Shown here piece after piece: positions 1-5,303 of a stretch of 5,303 nt of DNA. Positions within the stretch are counted from its first letter, which is position 1, and every line of letters begins with the position of its first letter. A program made the translations under genes and the position numbers. The notes beneath the pieces are model-generated. The model made no database searches. It was not told the origin of the DNA and worked only from the letters and a program-made list of their open reading frames with translations. Origin of the DNA: Verrucomicrobiales bacterium (GTDB lineage: Bacteria > Verrucomicrobiota > Verrucomicrobiia > Verrucomicrobiales > V1-33); the NCBI GenBank assembly GCA_028293305.1, contig JAQGPD010000114.1, forward strand, positions 1-5,303. The letters run 5' to 3'.

Positions 1-115
1 CTTGGGCCATGGCGAGGTGATTGAAGGTTAGGAAAGAGCCGGCGGTGAGGAGGCTCAGGGTGAAAACCATGAGGCCGGTGCGGAGCGCGGGGCGGGAGGA
101 GGAGGTGGATTTCAT
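1..115 (-). CDS. N-terminus of an exported protein (signal peptide only; truncated by window edge)
   Basis: An ATG at 115-113 opens a frame that runs to the left edge without a stop and encodes 38 residues. The translation has a short basic, Ser-rich N-region (MKSTSSSRPALR), a hydrophobic core (TGLMVFTLSLLTAGSFLTF) and a likely signal peptidase I site after LAMA (Ala37, next residue Gln38). It is too short to identify the mature protein. It begins 49 bases after the stop of the Tat-exported gene, on the same strand, with no terminator-like hairpin between them, so it may share a transcript. No Shine-Dalgarno sequence is evident before the ATG. A second in-frame ATG at codon 16 is unlikely because it would remove the basic N-region. 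Confidence 0.7.
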   Translation of the reverse strand, partial: MKSTSSSRPALRTGLMVFTLSLLTAGSFLTFNHLAMAQ

Positions 116-164
116 GATTTCAAGCAAGTTACGCGGGTGGAGTCGATGTGGAGGCGGATAGGGA

Positions 165-1154
165 TCAAGGGCCGCTCACGGAGGCGGCGCTTTTCAACCA
201 GACACTCAGGTCGTAGGTTTCCTTCCATGTTTCGTCGGGAATTTTCCAATTCAGCAGGCGGGCGGTGGGTTTGGCGGGGTTTCCCGTGCGGGCCACGACG
301 GTGATTTGGAGGCGCGGCGGGCCGGGGTGGCCCAGGGAACTGAGCGTGGGCCGGACGGAAACCTTGTTGGCTCCTTTGCGGAGGCCGCCGATGATGACGA
401 GCTCGGCGGAGGTGTTTTCGATGGTTTCGCGGTGGGGTCCGCCGTTGATTTCGATCTCGACTTTGCAGCCTTCCGCGAGGACCGACAGGGTGGCGACCTG
501 GTAGGGTTCCTGGCAGGGCTTCGGCATGGTGGGCGGGTCCGGGCTGAGGCGGAAGTCATCGCGTTCCAGCCAGGTGCGGACGCCGGCGCGGATGTCGCGC
601 TTCAGGGCTTCGTCCCCGCCGAGATTGACGTATTGCAGGGTATTGAATTTCCAGCCGCCATCCTCGTTGAGGAAGTGGAGCATGAGCGGGTTTTCCGGGG
701 TGATTTCCCCTTCCACGAATCCAAAGTCCACGCGGCCGAAATAAACCAATCGGGCATTTGCGCCGGAGGCGGAGGCGTCCACGAACGCGAGTTTGGATAG
801 GTCCGGCGGGCGGAAAAAGGACTGAAAAACGGCGCGCGGCCAAGGTTGTTTCAGGGATACGACCTGGTTCCGCAGACACATCTGGCGGTATTTGGAAGTG
901 ACGGCGGACCAACGGGAAATGTCCTTTTGATACATCGCCTGAATCCACTGGATGTAGATTTTTTCCAGTTGGCCGCGCAGGGGCGGGCCCGAAGTCTGGG
1001 CGGAGGCTCCGGAGCAAAAGGCGGCGAGGCTGACCGCGGGAAGAGTCCAGCGGAGGAAATCGCGTCGGGATGGATGGGAGTTTTTCAGGATGACGAAGCT
1101 AGCGGACCTGGGCCCGGAGGCCAGCGGAAAATGAGGGTCGGCGGCAGGATTCAA
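165..1154 (-). CDS. Tat-exported protein with NTF2-like N-terminal domain, function unknown
   Basis: The reading frame gives 329 residues from a TTG at 1154; no ATG or GTG lies upstream in frame after the preceding gene. An AGG in CCAGGTCGG lies 11 bases before the TTG and is a possible weak ribosome binding site. A CTG at 1088 would give a more compact start just ahead of KNSHPSRRDFLRW. The twin-arginine motif SRRDFLR (29-35), the hydrophobic stretch to residue 47 and ASA before Gln53 form a clear Tat signal peptide. Cys47 is preceded by Phe and does not make a good lipobox. Residues 60-200 fit an NTF2-like (SnoaL/DUF4440-type) fold: helices around LEKIYIQWIQAMYQKDI, then strands around ARLVYFGRVDFGFV and GGWKFNTLQYVNL. 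Residues 215-322 are beta-rich (CKVEIEING, ELVIIGGLRKGANKVSVRP). Mature cysteines are 93, 214 and 230. The domain call comes from pattern only; no catalytic function is claimed. The stop is TGA at 167-165. Confidence 0.85.
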   Translation of the reverse strand: MNPAADPHFPLASGPRSASFVILKNSHPSRRDFLRWTLPAVSLAAFCSGASAQTSGPPLRGQLEKIYIQWIQAMYQKDISRWSAVTSKYRQMCLRNQVVSLKQPWPRAVFQSFFRPPDLSKLAFVDASASGANARLVYFGRVDFGFVEGEITPENPLMLHFLNEDGGWKFNTLQYVNLGGDEALKRDIRAGVRTWLERDDFRLSPDPPTMPKPCQEPYQVATLSVLAEGCKVEIEINGGPHRETIENTSAELVIIGGLRKGANKVSVRPTLSSLGHPGPPRLQITVVARTGNPAKPTARLLNWKIPDETWKETYDLSVWLKSAASVSGP

Positions 1155-1183
1155 CCCACCGCCGACCTGGATAATGGCGGCGT

Positions 1184-3583
1184 TTACGGCAGGCGGCGGA
1201 TGCGGTAGAACGTCCGCGGGCCTGTGGCGGTGGTGTCCTGATAGGTGGTGGACGCGCCTTCGGAGGGAAGATTGCCGGTGAGTTCCGTCCAGCCGCCGGG
1301 TTGGCCGGAGGGGAGCAGTGCCGTCGAGGAATCCACGGCGTAAACCGCGCCTTCCGTCGAGGAGAACGTCAGGGTGACGGCGGGGGCCGGTGTTAGGGTG
1401 CGCGTGATGCCGGTGATTTCAAACGGGGTCGCGAAGAATGCTTCGTTGGTGAGGCCGTAGAGGTGCCAGCTGCCGCTGGGGTTGAAGGTGGTGGCAGGGA
1501 TGAGGGCATCGATGGACAGTTCCGTGGATTGCGCGGTGTAAGGGAATGCCAATGCGTAGGCTGAATCGGCGTTTCCATTCCCCAGCATGATGCCGGGAAG
1601 GTCCTCGAGGACGTAGGCGTTCACGGCCTGGGTTCCGTTTTGGAAAGTGAGGCTGAGGGGGCGGCCGGTGCCGGCATTCGACCAGGGCCTGACATAAAGG
1701 CGGGCCTCGTATTTCTGGCCGGGAACGAGACCGGTCAGGGTGTATTTCTGGTTGGAGCCGATGACATCGCCATTTCCGCTATAACTGAATCCGCCGAAGA
1801 GTTCGAGCAGGCCGGTGCCGGTCACATTTCCGCTGGAGGGGACCCAGGTGTTGAGATTGGTGGCGGCAATTTCATTGAAGGTGGCCGCGACGAGAGGGGT
1901 GCGGTTGGCGGTCCAGATGAAGTTCGGCGGCGTGGAGGTGGGTTTGAGGGCATCGAAAATCACGCCATTGATGACGGTGGAAAAGCCGCCGCTGATCGCG
2001 TGGGTGTAGGATTTCGAGGTGTCGATGCCGGTGGACTCGTCGGTGGTCAGCTGGCCAATGGTGAGCGGTGCCGGCAGGGTGGGCACGGCGAGGGCATCGA
2101 CGGGCGAGGAGTTGCGGGTGGCTTCGTAGGCATCCGGGAAACGATCGGCATCGGTGTCGTAGGACAGAGGGGAACTGCCGGGATTGGCGAGCCCGGAAAA
2201 GGTGCCGGAGTTGTTTTCAATCAAGTCGTTCAGTCCGTCCGAGTCAGTATCGGCAAGGGTGGGGTTGGTGGACTGCCGGGTGCCGGAGGGAATGAGTTCC
2301 GCACTGTCAGGGAGGCCGTCCGCATCCGTGTCCGCGGCGGCGGGGTTGAGATTGGGATAGGTGTCGCTGAATTGATATTCGACGATGTCATACAGCGTGT
2401 CCCCGTCGAAATCCCCGGTCCCCGCGCCGGGCCCGGGGCCGAAACTGCGGCCATCAAGGTCGGTCAGGTTGTTGACTTTGGCCTGCTCGTAGGAATCGGG
2501 GATATCATCCGAATCCGAGTCGGTGATGAGGGTGAGAGCATAGACCCGGTCGTTGGAGGCGCCGGAATTGTTGCCGGTGCCCCGGACGCGGATGGAGACG
2601 TTGGTGCCTGCCGGGAGGGTATTGAAATCAAAGCCGAGGGATTCCAAGCGGCCGCCGTCGATGCGGAACTTGGCATTGTCCGTGTCACCGGCGCCGGCCA
2701 CGAGGGTGAAGGTGGCGGGTTCCGAAACCTCGTTGAAGAGGGCGTTGAAGTTCCCGATGATGGCGTCGGCAGCGACGGAGGACAGCAACTTGTTGTTGTC
2801 CAGCGATTGTGTGAAGCCGTAGAGTCCGGAGATGGAAAGGTTGTCCAGCACGGTGCCGGCGGCGTAGTTTCCGATCTCGAAGTGGAGAATGCCTCCATTG
2901 TTATCCCAGGTGAAGGTTTTCCCGGCAGGGAGGACGTCCGTGCCATTGACCGTGGCCTTGACGGTGACGGTGGTGCCGTTGGCGAACGAATTGAACGCGT
3001 AGTCCACGATCACGTGGCGGGGGGTGAGGACGGCGGGGAAGGCCGATCCGACCGTGGCGGCGCCATTGTCGAAAAATTGCGTGAGGCCGGTGTTGCGGAA
3101 CAGAATGCCGAAGTCCGTCCCGGCTTCGTTCACCCGGGTCAGAGGCTCGGCGGTGGCGATGGAATTGATGCCCGCGCTGACGGAAATCCAGTTGTCCGAA
3201 GTGTCGTCGGCGGAGGTGTAGTCGAACTCCACGCGGACCCCGCCTTCAGCCAGGATGGTGGTGCCCGTGGTGCCGGCGGCGAAATCCGTCCAGACGTTGG
3301 TGGGGAGGCTGGCGGATTGTTGGAGGCGGAGGCGGCCCGAGCCCGTGGCGGGTTTGAGGAAGTTCAGTTTGTTGGCGACGATACCGTGCTGGATGCGTGA
3401 GGAACGGACCTGCACGGCTGTGCCGAGAAGCCCGAGGCGGCGGTCGGTTTGAGTCGAGGCGTCGAGGCTGGCGTTGTCCGGGGCATTGAAGTTATCGCTG
3501 AACAACAAAGTGCCGGCGTGGAGGGGGGTGATCTGCAGGAGGAGCAGTGTGGAGGCAGCGACGAGGGATACGGGTTTTTTCAT
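1184..3583 (-). CDS. Secreted LamG-like / cadherin-like / TSP3-repeat surface protein
   Basis: The product has 799 residues. I start it at the ATG at 3583 because a classic Sec signal peptide follows at once (MKKPVS, hydrophobic core LVAASTLLLL, cleavage after LHA at 23). An ATG at 3643 would add 20 residues ahead of the signal and is less likely. Residues 24-255 are a LamG/concanavalin-like beta domain (FSDNFNAPDN at the start, LDNLSISG at the end). Residues 257-352 contain a cadherin-like segment (ATFTLVAGAGDTDNAKFRIDG, then VSIRVRG). Residues 355-487 carry five TSP3-type calcium loops. Residues 505-718 look like a jelly-roll domain (LTGLVPGQKYEARLYVRPW, SWHLYGLTNE). Residues 719-799 form a terminal beta module ending in RTFYRIRRLP. 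The protein has no cysteine, no PEP-CTERM motif and no visible catalytic motif. It is probably a structural or adhesive protein stabilised by calcium. The stop is TAA at 1186-1184, 29 bases before the next start. Confidence 0.93.
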   Translation of the reverse strand: MKKPVSLVAASTLLLLQITPLHAGTLLFSDNFNAPDNASLDASTQTDRRLGLLGTAVQVRSSRIQHGIVANKLNFLKPATGSGRLRLQQSASLPTNVWTDFAAGTTGTTILAEGGVRVEFDYTSADDTSDNWISVSAGINSIATAEPLTRVNEAGTDFGILFRNTGLTQFFDNGAATVGSAFPAVLTPRHVIVDYAFNSFANGTTVTVKATVNGTDVLPAGKTFTWDNNGGILHFEIGNYAAGTVLDNLSISGLYGFTQSLDNNKLLSSVAADAIIGNFNALFNEVSEPATFTLVAGAGDTDNAKFRIDGGRLESLGFDFNTLPAGTNVSIRVRGTGNNSGASNDRVYALTLITDSDSDDIPDSYEQAKVNNLTDLDGRSFGPGPGAGTGDFDGDTLYDIVEYQFSDTYPNLNPAAADTDADGLPDSAELIPSGTRQSTNPTLADTDSDGLNDLIENNSGTFSGLANPGSSPLSYDTDADRFPDAYEATRNSSPVDALAVPTLPAPLTIGQLTTDESTGIDTSKSYTHAISGGFSTVINGVIFDALKPTSTPPNFIWTANRTPLVAATFNEIAATNLNTWVPSSGNVTGTGLLELFGGFSYSGNGDVIGSNQKYTLTGLVPGQKYEARLYVRPWSNAGTGRPLSLTFQNGTQAVNAYVLEDLPGIMLGNGNADSAYALAFPYTAQSTELSIDALIPATTFNPSGSWHLYGLTNEAFFATPFEITGITRTLTPAPAVTLTFSSTEGAVYAVDSSTALLPSGQPGGWTELTGNLPSEGASTTYQDTTATGPRTFYRIRRLP
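2123..2521 (-). repeat. Five thrombospondin type 3-like calcium-binding repeats within the 799-residue protein
   Basis: Five loops of the form DxDxDxxxDxxE occur at protein residues 355-366 (DSDSDDIPDSYE), 391-402 (DFDGDTLYDIVE), 418-429 (DTDADGLPDSAE), 445-456 (DTDSDGLNDLIE) and 476-487 (DTDADRFPDAYE). Spacing between loop starts is 36, 27, 27 and 31 residues. The two central copies have the usual glycine at loop position 6 and are preceded by an NPxxAD lead-in. The outer copies carry Asp, Thr or Arg there. TSP3 loops bind calcium and rigidify the stalks of surface proteins; the array links the N-terminal beta domains to the C-terminal ones. Confidence 0.88.
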
Positions 3584-3686
3584 GGAAACGATAGGGAGGG
3601 ACGGTCCGGAAGCACGGCCCGGACGGAGGGGGGGCGGAGACAAGCCGATCCGTGGAGGATTGGCAAACGGAGATGGCGGTTTCAGC
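3584..3686 (-). other. Intergenic leader between the CotH-type gene and the TSP3-repeat gene
   Basis: This 103-base gap is the largest in the window. Read on the minus strand it is pyrimidine-rich, with a run of seven C (3634-3628) and CCCTCCCT shortly before the next ATG, and it has no AGGAGG-like ribosome binding site. No T-run follows any hairpin, so I see no intrinsic terminator. A TTGCCA hexamer is present, but nothing at a suitable spacing resembles a -10 box. The gap could hold a promoter for the downstream genes, or it could simply be an operon spacer. Confidence 0.6.
3604..3624 (-). repeat. Short inverted repeat (6-bp stem, 9-base loop) in the leader
   Basis: The arms GTCCGG (3604-3609) and CCGGAC (3619-3624) are perfectly complementary around a 9-base loop. 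The structure lies 21 bases upstream of the ATG of the TSP3-repeat gene. It is not followed by a T-tract in the direction of transcription, so it does not look like a Rho-independent terminator. It may be a weak RNA hairpin or an operator half-site pair. In GC-rich DNA a 6-bp stem can also arise by chance. Confidence 0.35.
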
Positions 3687-5303
3687 TCAGGGAGCGCTGA
3701 AGCGGGCGCGGATAAAGGCGCGGGCGGCTCCGGCGGGGGCGGGAACCGCGAACACCAGGCGCTCCATCGTTCCAGTCAGGGGCGTGCGTTCGGTCAGGGT
3801 GACGCCTGTTGGGGCGGTCCATGCGCCGGGTCCGGCATTGGTCAGGTCGGTGCTGATTTCCAAGGTGGGAGTAACCTGCGCGGCGCTGTCGCGTTCCAGG
3901 GTGAAAAGGAATGCAGGAGCAGCGGGAACTCCTGTCATGGAAATCGAGGGAAGATTGCCGGAGCCGATCGCAAAATCGACGAGATCGTCGCGGCCGTTGC
4001 CATTGGAATCGGCGTTGGGGGAACCCGTGAAGGCATTGCCGGTGACCGCGCCGGGGGTGCTGCCGGTGCCGGGGCCGTCGGCGCGCCAGTTCCATGGGGA
4101 TCCATGTTCGGGATTCACCAGCGGGGACACGAGGACGAGGGCGCTGCCGGAGCCGTCGGCCGCGGTTGGCCATGGGTCGGAGTCGTCATAGCTGAAACGT
4201 TTGATGTCCAGGCCGGCGGCGGAAATGATGGAGAGTTCCTCGCCGCTGTCGCTTAGTTTGTTGGCGGTGAGATCGGCGGCGGGCACATATTGCGGAGCGG
4301 TCGGGACGCCAGGATAACGCATCGCGAAAGCTGCCGTGCGCCGGGGGATGACCAGTCGCTCGCCGGCTGGAATGCGTGTGTTGGCGGCGAAGGTGTAGGT
4401 GATTCCGGTGTCGAAGCGGCAATCTGTCAGGTCCACGATGTTGGCGCTGATGTTTTGCAATTCGAGGTATTCAAAATCATCGGCGGAAGTGTATCCGGCG
4501 TTGGATTCCGCCAAGCTGGGGTTCGCGGGATGATAGTGGATTTTGGATAGGACGAGATTGTCCGCGGCGGCCGGCGCGATGCCGCTGGTGGAGGTGACGG
4601 TGACCGTGGCGGTGCCGGAGACCGTGCCGTTGGCGCGCACGCCTTCGAGGGTGTATGTGTGGGTGCCGGCGAAAAGAGGGAGCTGCAGCGTCCAGGAATT
4701 GTCGTCCGTCCATGTCACATTCAGCGGGACCGGATTACCTGCCAGGCGGATGGTATCAATATCGATCCAGCCATCGCCTGTGATCGTGGCGAAAGGCGCG
4801 GTGGAAGTCATGGTGGCGGCGCTGGTGCGCGTGAAAGCCACCACGGGAACCGGCGCGGTCTGGCCGACGCCATTGAGCAGATTCCTGACATAAGTCGCGC
4901 GGGCCCGGAGGAAGGGCAGGCTGGTGGTCATGTCATCCACGCCAAAGGTGCTGTAGTGGGTCGCCCAACGGGTCAGGAAGGTGTCGTTGAAGGACTTGTT
5001 AAGCACGTCCAGCACCATGCCGTAGTAGCGGCGTTTGTTGACTGGATTGGCGATGAACTTCGTAATGTCGCCGCCCGCGATGATGGAACCGTTGGTCGCG
5101 GATTGGCCGAGGAAATCGAGGTCCCAGGGAATGGCCACGCCTTTTTGACCGGGAGGGAAGTAGAGCAGGAAATTGTGAGTCGAGCCGGTGGACGCGAGGT
5201 AGTTGTCCGTGACGCCGAAAAGCTGTGCGGGGATGATGGCTCGCATCCAGGTGTCCACGTCGATTGCGGCGGCGGTCTGGGTTTTGAACGCGACCGAGTT
5301 CTG
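3687..5303 (-). CDS. CotH kinase / lamin tail domain protein, C-terminal part (5' end outside window)
   Basis: The frame is open to the right edge, so the 538 residues seen are the C-terminal part of a larger protein; the GTG at 5258 is internal, because coding sequence (QNSVAFKTQ...) continues upstream of it. Residues 1-145 match the end of a CotH kinase domain: VDTWMR, then LFGVTDNY (Asp33), HNFLLY (43-48) and IPWDLDF (58-64). The aspartates of WDLD resemble the metal-binding acidic motif of the family. The nucleotide-binding N-lobe lies outside the window. Residues about 150-242 form an Ig-like beta domain. Residues 249-395 are a lamin tail domain (LVLSKIHYHPANP, DFEYLELQNIS, AGERLVI, DPWPTAADGSGSALVL). 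An acidic loop DSNGNGRDD (432-440) resembles a TSP3 or dockerin calcium site. Residues 452-538 form a terminal beta module ending in RAFIRARFSAP. CotH proteins phosphorylate Ser/Thr of coat proteins in Bacillus; the role here is inferred to be extracellular or surface. The stop is TGA at 3689-3687. Family assignment is strong; the substrate is unknown. Confidence 0.93.
   Translation of the reverse strand, partial: QNSVAFKTQTAAAIDVDTWMRAIIPAQLFGVTDNYLASTGSTHNFLLYFPPGQKGVAIPWDLDFLGQSATNGSIIAGGDITKFIANPVNKRRYYGMVLDVLNKSFNDTFLTRWATHYSTFGVDDMTTSLPFLRARATYVRNLLNGVGQTAPVPVVAFTRTSAATMTSTAPFATITGDGWIDIDTIRLAGNPVPLNVTWTDDNSWTLQLPLFAGTHTYTLEGVRANGTVSGTATVTVTSTSGIAPAAADNLVLSKIHYHPANPSLAESNAGYTSADDFEYLELQNISANIVDLTDCRFDTGITYTFAANTRIPAGERLVIPRRTAAFAMRYPGVPTAPQYVPAADLTANKLSDSGEELSIISAAGLDIKRFSYDDSDPWPTAADGSGSALVLVSPLVNPEHGSPWNWRADGPGTGSTPGAVTGNAFTGSPNADSNGNGRDDLVDFAIGSGNLPSISMTGVPAAPAFLFTLERDSAAQVTPTLEISTDLTNAGPGAWTAPTGVTLTERTPLTGTMERLVFAVPAPAGAARAFIRARFSAP

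Noticed and set aside
306..800. A 164-codon plus-strand open frame opposite the Tat-exported gene
   Set aside because: The composition is typical of an antisense shadow, and the opposing frame has a clear Tat signal and a coherent fold pattern.
1011..1016. Cys47 of the Tat-exported protein as a lipoprotein cysteine
   Set aside because: The residue before it is Phe, which does not fit a lipobox, and an ASA site at 50-52 gives a good ordinary cleavage site.
1640..3400. A 586-codon open frame on the plus strand, antisense to the TSP3-repeat gene
   Set aside because: Its translation is a Gly/Val/Glu-rich, low-complexity sequence with no domain or signal, as expected from the antisense frame of a GC-rich gene. 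The minus strand has a signal peptide and recognisable domains over the same stretch.
3604..3624. Intrinsic terminator after the CotH-type gene
   Set aside because: The stem is only 6 bp and no T-run follows it in the direction of transcription.
3584..3643. The upstream ATG at 3643 as the start of the TSP3-repeat protein
   Set aside because: It would place 20 Pro/Arg-rich residues ahead of a complete signal peptide beginning MKKP; the ATG at 3583 fits export much better.
3630..3665. Sigma70-type promoter with TTGCCA as the -35 box
   Set aside because: The hexamer 17 bases downstream (TTGTCT) matches the -10 consensus at only two positions; this is too weak to annotate.
3474..4256. A 260-codon plus-strand open frame spanning the leader and the end of the CotH-type gene
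   Set aside because: Gly/Ala-rich translation without motifs; it overlaps a well-supported lamin tail coding region on the other strand.
5256..5258. GTG at 5258 as the true start of the CotH-type protein
   Set aside because: The frame stays open to the window edge with CotH-like sequence upstream, and a start here would split the kinase domain.

Overview
The window is GC-rich bacterial DNA in which every convincing gene lies on the minus strand. The proteins look like those of the Verrucomicrobiota (Verrucomicrobiaceae-like): a CotH-kinase plus lamin-tail protein, and a LamG-like plus thrombospondin type 3 repeat protein that ends in a short beta-rich domain finishing 'RxFYRIR'. The taxon is inferred from protein style and from weak or absent Shine-Dalgarno sequences. 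No rRNA or marker gene is present to confirm it.

Layout in transcription order, right to left. (1) 5303-3687: the C-terminal 538 residues of a large protein cut by the window edge. It holds the last part of a CotH kinase domain, an Ig-like beta domain, a lamin tail domain, a DxNxNG calcium-loop-like linker and a C-terminal beta module. (2) 3686-3584: a 103-base gap with a pyrimidine-rich leader and a short inverted repeat. (3) 3583-1184: a complete, cysteine-free 799-residue secreted protein with a Sec signal peptide, a LamG-like domain, a cadherin-like segment, five TSP3 calcium loops, a jelly-roll-like domain and a C-terminal beta module. (4) A 29-base gap, then 1154-165: a 329-residue protein with a clear twin-arginine signal, an NTF2-like domain and a beta-rich C-terminal half. 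It has no ATG start. (5) A 49-base gap, then 115-1: the signal peptide of another exported protein that runs off the left edge.

All four products appear to be exported, three through Sec-type or presumed Sec-type routes and one through Tat. The short same-strand gaps and the lack of any clear terminator suggest co-transcription, at least of the last three genes. The most economical reading is a cell-surface or extracellular-matrix locus: a putative extracellular kinase of the CotH family beside a calcium-binding modular surface protein and a Tat-exported NTF2-like protein. The individual families are known. The combination, and a possible kinase-substrate link between neighbours, is inference. 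No mobile element, CRISPR array, tRNA or rRNA was seen.
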